From: Bacteroidota bacterium
GTDB taxonomy: Bacteria; Bacteroidota; Bacteroidia; Flavobacteriales; Weeksellaceae
Direction of reading: 5' to 3'
Length of the DNA: 64,000 nt
Assembly: GCA_023399595.1 (NCBI GenBank)
Contig: JAEWOR010000060.1
Span: forward strand, 55,588 to 119,587
A program made the position numbers and the translations under genes. Below the pieces are notes generated by a model. It had not been told where the DNA came from. It worked only from the letters and a program-made list of their open reading frames with translations, and made no database searches. Position 1 is the stretch's first letter, and each line of letters starts with the position of its first letter. Shown here in pieces: positions 24,084 through 33,176 of this stretch.

Positions 24084-24932
24084 ATGAGTCAGTTTAGAGG
24101 AAATTCCAAAGAAATTTGGAAGGAATACATCTTTGATGAAAAAATAGAAAATAACTCAAATTACAAACTAGAAGTTTCTAATCTTGGTAAAATAAGAACT
24201 TACACTAAATTTCATCCAGAAGGTAAAGAGATAAAAGGTTCAACGGTTGGTGGTTATCCTTGTGTACGTGTAACTTTCTACAGAAGTATGTTGCCTAAGT
24301 ATAAGGAAATGATGCAACCTCTTTATGATGAAATTGAAAAACTTAATTCTGAAATTAAAGAACTGCGAAATGCTGACACCCAAACTAAACAAAAAAGAGA
24401 TTATCTTACAAGACTTAATACGTTAGTTGAAAAAAGAACCAAGTTAATAGCTAAAAGGAAAAAAAATACGGCTAAATATACACGTAAATCTTATCAACAA
24501 GTAGTTGTTTTAATTCATAAAGCAGTTGCTATACTCTTCTTACCAAAGCCTGAAAGCAATCAAAAATTTGTTATCCATAAAGATTGGAGTAAAACAAATA
24601 ATTCTGCAGATAATTTGCAATGGGCATCTCAAGAAGAAGTTACTAAACATCAATTTTCAAATCCAAAAATTGAACTAGAAAAATTTAAAGATCAATTGGC
24701 GGGTATTAAAAGAAAACCTAATACTAAAATGGGTAAACTTAAAGAGAGTGATGTCTTATTTATTAAAAGGAAACTCAGTAAGGGGAATACTACTTTGAGA
24801 ACTTTGGCTAAAAGGTTTGGGGTTTCAGATATGCAAATCCATAGAATAAAAACTGGTGAAAATTGGGGGCATGTAAAAGAAATATCTCAGCTAGTCCAAG
24901 AACAAAATGCAAATCAGCATTATGATAAATAA
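24084..24932 (+). CDS. Free-standing NUMOD4/HNH homing-endonuclease-like protein
   Basis: A 282-residue protein. Residues 8-70 look like a NUMOD4 motif (IWKEYIFD, YKLEVSNLGKIRTYTKFHPEGKEI, GYPCVRVTF). Residues 75-130 are a charged coiled coil. Residues 135-190 resemble an HNH_3 nuclease: VVVLIHKAVAILFLPKPESN, then FVIHKDWSKTNNSADNLQWAS. Residues 235-270 form a helix-turn-helix ending in MQIHRIKTGENWGHV, the C-terminal DNA-binding motif of homing endonucleases. The usual NHxDG of the HNH core reads IHKDW, so catalysis may be altered or lost. No intron or intein is visible around it. It might instead be a domesticated DNA-binding regulator. Confidence 0.8.
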   Translation: MSQFRGNSKEIWKEYIFDEKIENNSNYKLEVSNLGKIRTYTKFHPEGKEIKGSTVGGYPCVRVTFYRSMLPKYKEMMQPLYDEIEKLNSEIKELRNADTQTKQKRDYLTRLNTLVEKRTKLIAKRKKNTAKYTRKSYQQVVVLIHKAVAILFLPKPESNQKFVIHKDWSKTNNSADNLQWASQEEVTKHQFSNPKIELEKFKDQLAGIKRKPNTKMGKLKESDVLFIKRKLSKGNTTLRTLAKRFGVSDMQIHRIKTGENWGHVKEISQLVQEQNANQHYDK

Positions 24933-24970
24933 AAAGTTTGGCGGGCTCTACGAGCCCGCAAAACTTTTTT
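24931..24970. terminator. Bidirectional GC-rich terminator
   Basis: A long stem AAAAAGTTT-GCGGGCTC/GAGCCCGC-AAACTTTTT with one A/G mismatch and a TAC loop, between two convergent genes. Confidence 0.9.
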
Positions 24971-24974
24971 AAAT

Positions 24975-25280
24975 TTATAAAGAAATAGCCCCTTCAATAT
25001 TGCCTACTTCTTGGTAAATCTTAATCACGTGATCAGCATCCAAAACAAAAGCATTAAAAGTTAATGATGTATATTTACCATTCTTACTGTCTTTATTGGT
25101 AAGAGTATGTTTTATACCATCAAAAATTCTATAAATTTCTATTAATTTTACCTGATCGTTAGGAATAATAAATTTGAAAAGATAATCTTCGGGAAAATCA
25201 TGTGTTGCTTCCAGTTTTTCTTTCAAAGACGTATAAAATTCCTCAGAATTTCTGTTGTTATTGTTTTCTAATATATTCAA
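24975..25280 (-). CDS. DUF493 family protein (YbeD-like)
   Basis: A 101-residue cytoplasmic protein of the DUF493/YbeD family with its ferredoxin-like fold: EEFYTSLKEKLEATHDFPEDYLFKFIIPN at residues 13-41, NGKYTSLTFNAFVLDADHVIKIYQEV at 67-92. YbeD sits near lipoate genes in Enterobacteria, but no lipoate gene is here. The role is unknown. The DUF4197 gene lies 19 nt upstream on the same strand, so the two may form an operon. Confidence 0.88.
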   Translation of the reverse strand: MNILENNNNRNSEEFYTSLKEKLEATHDFPEDYLFKFIIPNDQVKLIEIYRIFDGIKHTLTNKDSKNGKYTSLTFNAFVLDADHVIKIYQEVGNIEGAISL

Positions 25281-25299
25281 TGTCTTAATTTTTTAATTT

Positions 25300-25980
25300 T
25301 TACTTTACAAGTCCACCTAAAATGTTGGCAGTATTTTGTTTTTCATAATCTTCAACAATGTTAAACAATCCATTTACAATTTGTTGAGAAGCCAAAGTGC
25401 TTATCGTTCCACCTGTAACCGAATTATTTTTTCCACTTCCTAGCAAACTTCCTAATAAATTACTCCCTGAAAGTGCAGTGTTAATTGTTTTTACAATCCC
25501 AAACTGATTCAGTTTTTCATCAACTTTAGGAGCGATAGCCGCTACCAATTGTTGAGAAGTTTTTTCCTTTAAAATTAGCGTTGCCGTTCCTTTTTCACCA
25601 GCAATAATTCTGCTTACATCTTGTGCGTTTAAGCTATTAACGGCATTTTCCAAAATAGGTCTAGAAATATTCACTGTATAAGCAGCAGCTTGAGCAATAT
25701 AATCTTTTTCTTTCGCTACCAAAGATGGAGCAACTTTTTCAATAACTGAATTTATTTCTCTTAATTGAGAAGGAAGCGCTTTATCAATTAAATTACTTTG
25801 TAAAAAAGCCTCCTTATTATTTAAAGTTCCCAAGCCTTTGTCAATTCCTCCAAGAAGAAGTCTTTTTATGACAGAAAGTCCTAAATCTGATGTAGCCATT
25901 GTTGTACAAGACTGTATACTAGTGGTTATAATGCCTATTGTGCCTATACAGAATGCAGCAGCTAATATATATTTCTTCAT
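25300..25980 (-). CDS. DUF4197 lipoprotein
   Basis: A 226-residue predicted lipoprotein: MKKYILAAAFCIGTIGIITTSIQSC is the signal with a lipobox-like end (SIQSC). The remainder is alpha-helical and matches the DUF4197 pattern: GLSVIKRLLLGGIDKGLGTLNNKEAFLQ, ALPSQLREINSVIEKV, KDYIAQAAAYTVN, and the closing IVNGLFNIVEDYEKQNTANILGGLVK. Function unknown; probably membrane-anchored and facing the periplasm. Confidence 0.88.
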   Translation of the reverse strand: MKKYILAAAFCIGTIGIITTSIQSCTTMATSDLGLSVIKRLLLGGIDKGLGTLNNKEAFLQSNLIDKALPSQLREINSVIEKVAPSLVAKEKDYIAQAAAYTVNISRPILENAVNSLNAQDVSRIIAGEKGTATLILKEKTSQQLVAAIAPKVDEKLNQFGIVKTINTALSGSNLLGSLLGSGKNNSVTGGTISTLASQQIVNGLFNIVEDYEKQNTANILGGLVK

Positions 25981-26166
25981 TTTTATAATTTATACTTAAT
26001 ATTTCGTTGTTGTCAAAATTTAAGCCAAAGTATGGATTATTTTTGAAGTTTGATGAATTCGAAGTCAGTTGTTTTTTTGGAATTTAACATATATTTTTTA
26101 ATAATGTATTGGTTAAAAGTGTTAAACATCATCTTGAAAACACTTTTATCTCTCACAGAAAAAAAC

Positions 26167-26174
26167 TATTTTTG
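26167..26174 (+). promoter_or_regulatory. Promoter -7 element TATTTTTG for purB
   Basis: Full TAnnTTTG match 27 nt before the purB ATG; the TTG at 26134 is about 30 nt away, longer than the usual spacing. Confidence 0.5.
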
Positions 26175-26201
26175 TACATCTAAAAAAAGTAAAAAGAAAG
26201 A

Positions 26202-27629
26202 ATGAATTCCTACAAAAATCCTCTTGAAGAACGCTATTCAAGTGAAGAAATGCTCTATAATTTCTCTCCTAATAATAAATTCAGAACGTGGAGACAGCTT
26301 TGGATTGCTCTAGCGGAGATTGAAAAAGATTTAGGTCTTGAAATTACCGATGAGCAAATCAACCAACTAAAAGAGCACGCAGAAAACATCGATTTTGATG
26401 TGGCTGCAACTTACGAGAAAAAATTCCGTCATGATGTGATGGCGCACGTTCATACTTACGGTGATGTGGCTCCGCTTGCAAAAGGAATTATCCATTTGGG
26501 CGCAACTTCTGCGTTTGTGGGCGATAATACAGATCTTATTCAGATTCGTGATGGTTTGTTGATTATCAGAAAACAATTGGTGAATGTCATCAAAAAATTA
26601 TCGGATTTTGCCATCAAATACAAAGATATGCCAACACTTAGTTTCACGCATTTTCAGCCAGCTCAGTTAACAACAGTTGGGAAAAGAGCAACTTTGTGGC
26701 TTCAATCTTTAATTTTGGATTTTGAAGAATTAGAATTTTTCTTAGAAACCTTGAGATTCCGTGGTGTGAAAGGAACTACAGGAACAGCAGCGAGTTTCTT
26801 GGAGCTTTTCAATGGCGATTATTCCAAAGTAAAACATTTAGATAAAGAATTGTCGAGAAGATTTGGTTTCGAAAAAGTTTTCGGCGTTTCTGGACAAACT
26901 TATGATAGAAAAATTGATGCAAAAGTAACGGCTTTATTGTCGAATATCGCTCAGTCTGCACATAAATTTACCAATGATTTGCGTTTGCTTCAAAACTTAA
27001 AAGAAATTGAAGAACCATTCGAGAAAAATCAAATCGGTTCATCAGCAATGGCGTACAAAAGAAATCCGATGCGTTCTGAAAGAATCGGAGCTTTGGCAAA
27101 ATACGTAATGTCGCTTTCTTCAAGTTCTGCAATGGTGGCTTCAACACAATGGTTTGAAAGAACTTTGGACGATTCTGCCAACAAACGTTTAACAATTCCT
27201 CAATCTTTCCTAGCGATTGACGCTATTTTATTGATTTGGAATAACATTATGGATGGTTTAGTGGTGTACGAAAACCGCATCCACAAGCATATTATGGAGG
27301 AACTTCCTTTCATGGCGACAGAATATATCATCATGGAAGAAGTAAAAGCTGGTGGCGACCGTCAGGAAATTCACGAAATTATCCGCGTTCACTCTATGGA
27401 AGCTTCCAAAAAAGTAAAAATGGAAGGTAAAGAAAATGATTTGATCGAAAGATTAATGAACGACACTTCCCTGAAAATGGACAAATCCAAGATTGCTGAA
27501 GTTATGGATCCGAAAAACTTTATTGGTTTTGCACCGATACAAACCGAGGAATTCATCCAAAACGAAGCGAAACCGATTACCGATAAGTATTCGCAGCTAA
27601 TTGGACTAGAAGCAGATTTAAAAGTATAA
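26202..27629 (+). CDS. purB: Adenylosuccinate lyase
   Basis: Cleaves SAICAR and adenylosuccinate with release of fumarate, two steps of purine synthesis; cytoplasmic tetramer. It is 475 residues. The fumarase/aspartase signature is intact in GSSAMAYKRNPMRSERIGAL near residue 280. TSAFVGDNTDL near 108 and LSFTHFQPAQLTTVGKRA near 147 carry the catalytic and substrate-binding His/Thr residues. The next plus-strand gene is purL, so two purine genes lie together, but a terminator and repeats separate them. Confidence 0.97.
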   Translation: MNSYKNPLEERYSSEEMLYNFSPNNKFRTWRQLWIALAEIEKDLGLEITDEQINQLKEHAENIDFDVAATYEKKFRHDVMAHVHTYGDVAPLAKGIIHLGATSAFVGDNTDLIQIRDGLLIIRKQLVNVIKKLSDFAIKYKDMPTLSFTHFQPAQLTTVGKRATLWLQSLILDFEELEFFLETLRFRGVKGTTGTAASFLELFNGDYSKVKHLDKELSRRFGFEKVFGVSGQTYDRKIDAKVTALLSNIAQSAHKFTNDLRLLQNLKEIEEPFEKNQIGSSAMAYKRNPMRSERIGALAKYVMSLSSSSAMVASTQWFERTLDDSANKRLTIPQSFLAIDAILLIWNNIMDGLVVYENRIHKHIMEELPFMATEYIIMEEVKAGGDRQEIHEIIRVHSMEASKKVKMEGKENDLIERLMNDTSLKMDKSKIAEVMDPKNFIGFAPIQTEEFIQNEAKPITDKYSQLIGLEADLKV

Positions 27630-27634
27630 ATGTG

Positions 27635-27664
27635 ATGCAGTCTTGTCGGCTGCATTTTTATTTT
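27635..27664 (+). terminator. Terminator after purB
   Basis: A 6-bp stem ATGCAG/CTGCAT with a 9-nt loop followed by TTTTATTTT. It is weaker than other terminators in the window. Confidence 0.65.
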
Positions 27665-27673
27665 AATAAAAGA

Positions 27674-27750
27674 AGTTAGAAGAGAGAAGTTAGAAATTAG
27701 ATTCATAATCTATTGTCTAACATCTGATATCTAACATCTAACATCTAAGT
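27674..27750. repeat. Inverted arrays of 7-bp repeats upstream of purL
   Basis: Four heptamers in one orientation (AGTTAGA, AGAGAGA, AGTTAGA, AATTAGA; 27674-27701), a 7-nt centre, then six in the opposite orientation (TCTATTG, TCTAACA, TCTGATA, TCTAACA, TCTAACA, TCTAAGT; 27709-27750). The two halves can pair into a long imperfect hairpin. The purL start follows 5 nt later, so this is the 5' leader or promoter region. Confidence 0.85.
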
Positions 27751-27755
27751 AAAAA

Positions 27756-30700
27756 ATGAATAAAAGAATTTTTGTAGAAAAGAAAGGCTTGTTTGATGTG
27801 GAAAGTCCCAAGATTTTTTCGGAAATCCTGAATGTAACTTCCCAAGTTGAAGAAGTAAAAGTGTATAATATTTACGATATCTTCGGATTGGAAGATGCCG
27901 ATTTTCAAAAGGTGGCCAATTCTACTTTTGTGGATCCAGTAACCGATATTTTGCATGAGGAAAATCCCGCGAAAAATACTTTTTTTGCCACTGAATTTCT
28001 TCCTGGTCAGTACGATCAAAGAGCAGATTCTGCGGAGCAATGTATCGCACTTTTAACGCAAAACGGAAACGCAACCGTTAGAAGTGGAAAACTTATTGAA
28101 ATTACAGGAGTTTCAGATGCCGATTTGGTGAAAATCAAGGATTTATTGATTAATAAAGTAGAATCTAAAGAAAAAGATTTATCCAAATTGGAAATTCCAA
28201 CCGAGAATAATCCTCAACCAGTAGTAGTTTACGATGGTTTTAAAGATTTTTCAAAAGACGAACTGAGAACTTTCTACCAAAATCATGGTTTTGCCTTTGG
28301 TTTAGACGATTTGGAGTTTATTCAATCTCATTTTAAATCTGAAAACAGAAATCCAACCGAAACGGAACTGAAAGTTTTAGATACGTATTGGAGCGACCAT
28401 TGCCGTCACACCACTTTTGAAACAGAATTGACGGAAATTGAATTCAAAGGTCAGTTCAAGCAAACTTTGGAAACGATTTTCAATGATTATTTGGAAAAAA
28501 GAAAATTCTTAGGTCGCGAAGCAAAACCAATTTCCATGATGGATTTGGGAACTATTGCGGCGAAATATTTCAGAAAAACAGGAAACCTAGAAAACCTTGT
28601 AGTTTCTGATGAAATCAACGCTTGTACGATAGAAATCGAAGCGGAATACGATGGTAAAAAAGAACCTTGGTATTTGCTTTTCAAGAATGAAACTCACAAT
28701 CACCCAACAGAAATTGAGCCTTTTGGTGGTGCTTCAACGTGTCTTGGTGGTGCTATTCGTGATCCTTTGTCGGGAAGGGCGTTTGTGTATCAAGCGATGC
28801 GTTTAACGGGTGCGGGAAATGTTTTAGAGCCTATTTCTGATACTATTTCTGGGAAACTTCCTCAAAGAACCATTACGAAACAAGCGGCAAATGGATATTC
28901 GTCTTACGGAAATCAAATCGGTTTGGCAACCACTTTGGTGAACGAAATTTACCATGAAGGCTACAAAGCAAAACGCATGGAAGTTGGTTTTGTGGTGGGT
29001 GCTGTTCCAAAAACTTGGGTTAGACGTGAAAAACCTGAAAATGGAGACATCGTGGTGCTTTTAGGTGGAGCAACGGGTCGTGATGGTGTTGGTGGGGCAA
29101 CGGGAAGTTCGAAAGAGCAAGACGAAACCTCTATTCATACACTTTCTACGGAAGTTCAGAAAGGAAATGCGGTTGAAGAAAGAAAAATTCAGCGTTTGTT
29201 CAGAAATCCTGAAGTAACAACTTTAATTAAAAAATCCAACGATTTTGGTGCGGGTGGCGTTTCTGTTGCGATTGGTGAAATTGCCGATTCTTTGGAAATA
29301 AATCTCGATGTTTTGCCTTTGAAATATGAAGGTTTGAACGGAACTGAACTTGCTATTTCTGAATCTCAGGAAAGAATGGCAGTGGTTATTGAAGCTAAAG
29401 ATGAAGCGAAATTCATTGAGTTCTGCGAGAAAGAAAACATCAAAGCCGTTGTGGTTGCAAAAGTGACTGATTCTGGGAGAATGCAAATGTTCTGGAAAGG
29501 TGACAAAATTGTGGATTTAAGCCGTGATTTCTTGGACACCAATGGTTGTGCGAAAACCCAAACGGTAGAAATTTCTCATTTAGAAGAAGTTAGAAACGAA
29601 AAAATAGATTTTACAGAAGAAAATTTTGTAAAAATCTTAACAGATAAAAATAACGCTTCCCAAAAAGGTTTGCTGGAAATGTTCGATGCTTCAGTGGGTG
29701 GAACAACCGTTGCAATGCCTCTTGGCGGGAAATATCAATTGACAGAAATGGAAGGAAGTGTACAAACGCTTCCAATTCTTCACGCCGAAAATATCGAAAC
29801 GGTTTCTTTGGCGAGTTGGGGATTCGATGCGGATATATCTTCTCAAAATTCCATGATTGGCGCTGCAAATGCCGTGGTGGAAAGTGTTTCCAAAATTGTG
29901 GCGATGGGTGGAGATTACAAGAAAATCCGTTTGAGCTTCCAAGAATATTTCGAAAAACTGGGAAATCAGCCTGAAAAATGGGGTAAACCAATGGCTTCGT
30001 TGTTGGGAGCTTATAATGCTCAAATGAATCTTGGTTTGGCAGCAATTGGTGGAAAAGACTCTATGAGTGGGACTTTCCAAAATATTAATGTCCCTCCAAC
30101 CTTAATTTCTTTTGCTTGTGCAAATGGGGTGAAACGTCACATTATTTCTCCAGAATTCAAACTTTCGGGAAATCATTTGTATCATTTCTACAATCAAGCT
30201 AACGAAGATGGACTTCCGAATTATGATGTATTGAAAGACGTTTACGAATTTATTCATGATGGAATTGTAAAAGGAAACATCATTTCTGCAAAAACCATCA
30301 AAGAAGGTGGAGTAGCGGTTGCTTTGGCAAAAATGTCTTTTGGAAACGGTCTTGGTGCGAATGTAAATCTTGACGAAATTCAAATTTTAGAGAAAAATAT
30401 CGGAGGATTAATCATTGAATCGGTTAACGAATTATCTCATCCATCACTTACAAAAATCGGAAATGTAACTGATAACGGAAATTTAACCATCAACAATCTC
30501 GAATATCGAATCTCGAATCTCGAATCTGTATTTACCGGAACTTTTGAAGGACTTTTTCCAACTTCAGAAAAGGAAAAAATTGTAGTGAATATTGATGAAA
30601 ACTTGAATTCAATACATCCAAGAAATATCATCATCAAAAAACATGGCATTGCAAAACCGAAAGTTTTTGCTCCCGTTTTCCCAGGAACGAACTGCGAATA

Positions 30701-31445
30701 CGAAACGCAAAATGCTTTCAGAAAAGAAGGTGCAGAAGTTTCAAGTTTGCCATTAATCAATCTTGATTTCAATAAACTGAATGAAAGTATTGATGCTTGG
30801 GTGAAAGAAATTGAGCGATCTCAAATTTTAGTTTTCTCAGGAGGCTTCTCAGCAGGTGACGAGCCGGATGGTTCCGCAAAATTCATCGTCAACGTTCTTA
30901 AAAACGAAAAAATGAAAGACGCTGTTCATGCTTTGTTGCAACGTGACGGAATGATTCTCGGAATTTGTAACGGTTTCCAAGCTTTGGTAAAATCTGGATT
31001 ATTGCCTTATGGTGAAATCCGTGATTTGGATGCCAATTCTCCAACATTAGCGCACAACGCTATCGGAAGACATATTTCGCAAATGGTGAATGTGAGAGTA
31101 ACGAATGAAGATTCGCCTTGGTTAAAAGGAATGAAAGATTTGACCTATACAATTCCAATTTCGCATGGTGAAGGTCGTTTTATGGCTTCGGAAGAGGTGT
31201 TGACAGAACTTTATAAAAACGGACAAATCGCAACTCAGTATGTAGATTTCGACGGAAATATCGCGCACGGAATGCCGTTTAATCCTAATAACTCATTATT
31301 TGGAATTGAGGGTGTGACGAGTTTAGATGGTAAAATTTTTGGTAGAATGGGACATCCAGAGCGTTTTGCTGAAGGTTTGATGAAAAATATTCCATCTGCG
31401 AATTATCACAACATTTTCAAAAATGGTGTGGCGTATTTTAAATAA
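27756..31445 (+). CDS. purL: Phosphoribosylformylglycinamidine synthase, single-chain
   Basis: Fourth step of purine synthesis, turning FGAR and glutamine into FGAM with ATP; cytoplasmic. It is 1229 residues, the single-chain form with the PurS-like, synthase and glutaminase parts. Visible are YWSDHCRHTTFETEL near residue 210, ETHNHPTEIEPFGGASTC near 311, GGKDSMSGT near 766, and the class I glutaminase with ILGICNGFQALVKSG near 1068, SHGEGRF near 1137 and GHPERFAEG near 1204. An odd feature: residues 914-925 (NLEYRISNLESV) are encoded by 7-bp tandem repeats in the linker before the glutaminase domain. The reading frame stays intact. Confidence 0.97.
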   Translation: MNKRIFVEKKGLFDVESPKIFSEILNVTSQVEEVKVYNIYDIFGLEDADFQKVANSTFVDPVTDILHEENPAKNTFFATEFLPGQYDQRADSAEQCIALLTQNGNATVRSGKLIEITGVSDADLVKIKDLLINKVESKEKDLSKLEIPTENNPQPVVVYDGFKDFSKDELRTFYQNHGFAFGLDDLEFIQSHFKSENRNPTETELKVLDTYWSDHCRHTTFETELTEIEFKGQFKQTLETIFNDYLEKRKFLGREAKPISMMDLGTIAAKYFRKTGNLENLVVSDEINACTIEIEAEYDGKKEPWYLLFKNETHNHPTEIEPFGGASTCLGGAIRDPLSGRAFVYQAMRLTGAGNVLEPISDTISGKLPQRTITKQAANGYSSYGNQIGLATTLVNEIYHEGYKAKRMEVGFVVGAVPKTWVRREKPENGDIVVLLGGATGRDGVGGATGSSKEQDETSIHTLSTEVQKGNAVEERKIQRLFRNPEVTTLIKKSNDFGAGGVSVAIGEIADSLEINLDVLPLKYEGLNGTELAISESQERMAVVIEAKDEAKFIEFCEKENIKAVVVAKVTDSGRMQMFWKGDKIVDLSRDFLDTNGCAKTQTVEISHLEEVRNEKIDFTEENFVKILTDKNNASQKGLLEMFDASVGGTTVAMPLGGKYQLTEMEGSVQTLPILHAENIETVSLASWGFDADISSQNSMIGAANAVVESVSKIVAMGGDYKKIRLSFQEYFEKLGNQPEKWGKPMASLLGAYNAQMNLGLAAIGGKDSMSGTFQNINVPPTLISFACANGVKRHIISPEFKLSGNHLYHFYNQANEDGLPNYDVLKDVYEFIHDGIVKGNIISAKTIKEGGVAVALAKMSFGNGLGANVNLDEIQILEKNIGGLIIESVNELSHPSLTKIGNVTDNGNLTINNLEYRISNLESVFTGTFEGLFPTSEKEKIVVNIDENLNSIHPRNIIIKKHGIAKPKVFAPVFPGTNCEYETQNAFRKEGAEVSSLPLINLDFNKLNESIDAWVKEIERSQILVFSGGFSAGDEPDGSAKFIVNVLKNEKMKDAVHALLQRDGMILGICNGFQALVKSGLLPYGEIRDLDANSPTLAHNAIGRHISQMVNVRVTNEDSPWLKGMKDLTYTIPISHGEGRFMASEEVLTELYKNGQIATQYVDFDGNIAHGMPFNPNNSLFGIEGVTSLDGKIFGRMGHPERFAEGLMKNIPSANYHNIFKNGVAYFK
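30495..30529 (+). repeat. 7-bp tandem repeat inside the purL coding region
   Basis: Five heptamers in a row: AATCTCG, AATATCG, AATCTCG, AATCTCG, AATCTGT. Since 7 is not a multiple of 3, three units encode seven residues; the repeat encodes NLEYRISNLE. Copy-number change would shift the frame unless three units change together. Confidence 0.88.
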
Positions 31446-31459
31446 ATTTTAGTTTGTAT

Positions 31460-31510
31460 TATAATAAAATAGTTTCGGGCGCCGCAGGCGCCCGAAACTA
31501 TTTTATTATA
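31460..31510. terminator. Bidirectional terminator with a 24-bp perfect stem
   Basis: Arms 31460-31483 and 31487-31510 pair without a mismatch around a GCA loop. The inner part is TTTCGGGCGCC/GGCGCCCGAAA, the outer part A/T pairs. It lies between convergent purL and the dipeptidase-like gene, and shares its core with the terminator at 14258. Confidence 0.92.
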
Positions 31511-31519
31511 TAGTAAATT

Positions 31520-33166
31520 CTATTTCCAATTATTCAAAAAGCGAATCAGTAAATTTTTACCATTTAAAGAAAGGAATTTTTCAACGCAATTATTCACTTC
31601 TTGGGCATCAATAATGTTGTTTTTGGAGGATTTAAAAATTGGAATATTAGCATTTAAATCCATTTTTTTTTCTACAATTGGCAAGTATCTTTTCAAATCT
31701 TTGCGAAGATTTCCAATTTTGCTTACATTATCATAACCGTTGATAGGATTAATCAGTCCATCATAATCTGAACCCAAACAAATATGGTCCCAAGGAGATT
31801 TTTCGCCTACCCAATTGAGATTTTTATAACCCAGACGAACAGCGTGGATAATATGGCAGCATAACGAATAAATATGCCGTATTTCTCTATCTGTTTTAGT
31901 CGTCTCTTCTTCCGCTTTTTCAATTTGTATTTGTCCTTCTTTAAACCATTTTCTCCATTCTAAAAGAGGAATGGCTTCTGCATCTTTAAAATATTTTCCA
32001 CGAACGCCATCTAAGAAACCTTTTGAGGAGCCAAGAATACGCTGATCCATAGAAATGCCTATCATTCCTCCAGATTCCATAATTTCTACAATTTCTTCAT
32101 CAAATAAATTAATACTCCAAGGATTTCCGAAAAGTTGATTATTCAAAAGGAAATTCGTTTTTCCGATTTTTACATTTTCCGCTAAAATTTCGGTAACGGT
32201 TTGTCCATTTTCGTAGCGAACACTAGGTTTATATTTTTTTTCATTCACAAAAGATTCTACTGATTGAAAAGTAAAACCAGTATGTGAGGAAATCATGGGG
32301 AGTTTAGCAACATCAGGAAATTGAGAAATTAGTTCTTCACGATATTGATAATATTGATATCGGGTATAAACACTCATGTGTTTTAGGTCGATGAGGGTAG
32401 GAAGTGGGTGGGTAAGAACCGTTTTAATAAAAGATTTTCCTAAGGTGCTAATTCCAAAACCCGATTTAGGAATAAAATCAAAACTTTTAAAAGCAATTTG
32501 TGCTGTGGAGTTTAAACCTTGTGCAAAACCTGATAAAATTTGCTCCGGAATTTCGCTAAGGTGAACCAAATTGATACTGAATAAATCTACAGAGTTTTTA
32601 TCGTTTTGAATTTGAAGATAGTTTTCTGAAGGGTGAGTTGGCTGAGAAGTATCCCGAATTTTTGCTTCGGAAAAATTATGTCCACCTTCAGCGGAAAAAG
32701 CTAAAAAGGTAGTTCCTGCTTCTTCAAAATTGTATTCTTTTTTATTTTTTCTGCTTAAAAATTTAATTTTATAAACTTCCGAAAGTTCTTTTTGATGAGT
32801 GTAATAATAATTAATTTCCTCTTTGAAAATTTCAAAATAAGAAGTTTTTTTATTTTTCACTCTATCAATTAAAGCCCAGTTAATGGGTAAATTGGAATTG
32901 CTAAAAGACCGTAAAAAACCATTAATATTTTCGGCAAAAGCATATTCCATGGCGAGAAGTGCGGTAACTCCATACTTAACATCACTTTTTTGAATTAAAG
33001 CCGGTGACGATTGTCCATCGAAAGCATTTCCCATGAACTCGTCAATTAATCCCATAATTCCTTTTGTTTTAAACTCTTTGGAAAATGGAAGTTTTGAGCC
33101 ATCTTTCTGAGCGCTAATCCAATGTTTAAAAAGGAGATGAAAATGAAAATCGAATATATTTTTCAT
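31520..33166 (-). CDS. M19-like (membrane-dipeptidase-type) metallohydrolase, cytoplasmic
   Basis: A 548-residue TIM-barrel metallohydrolase. The six metal-binding positions of M19 dipeptidases can be aligned: H8 and H10 in FDFHFH, E160 in FSAEGGHN, H263 in LIDLKHMS, H295 in MISSHTGF and D467 in CLGSDYDG. It is longer than ordinary M19 enzymes by about 150 residues, with an insert between residues 100 and 150, and has no signal peptide. It begins 10 nt after the stop of the double-protease gene, so the two are one operon and probably one pathway. The natural substrate is unknown. Confidence 0.72.
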   Translation of the reverse strand: MKNIFDFHFHLLFKHWISAQKDGSKLPFSKEFKTKGIMGLIDEFMGNAFDGQSSPALIQKSDVKYGVTALLAMEYAFAENINGFLRSFSNSNLPINWALIDRVKNKKTSYFEIFKEEINYYYTHQKELSEVYKIKFLSRKNKKEYNFEEAGTTFLAFSAEGGHNFSEAKIRDTSQPTHPSENYLQIQNDKNSVDLFSINLVHLSEIPEQILSGFAQGLNSTAQIAFKSFDFIPKSGFGISTLGKSFIKTVLTHPLPTLIDLKHMSVYTRYQYYQYREELISQFPDVAKLPMISSHTGFTFQSVESFVNEKKYKPSVRYENGQTVTEILAENVKIGKTNFLLNNQLFGNPWSINLFDEEIVEIMESGGMIGISMDQRILGSSKGFLDGVRGKYFKDAEAIPLLEWRKWFKEGQIQIEKAEEETTKTDREIRHIYSLCCHIIHAVRLGYKNLNWVGEKSPWDHICLGSDYDGLINPINGYDNVSKIGNLRKDLKRYLPIVEKKMDLNANIPIFKSSKNNIIDAQEVNNCVEKFLSLNGKNLLIRFLNNWK

Positions 33167-33176
33167 GATTGTGTTT

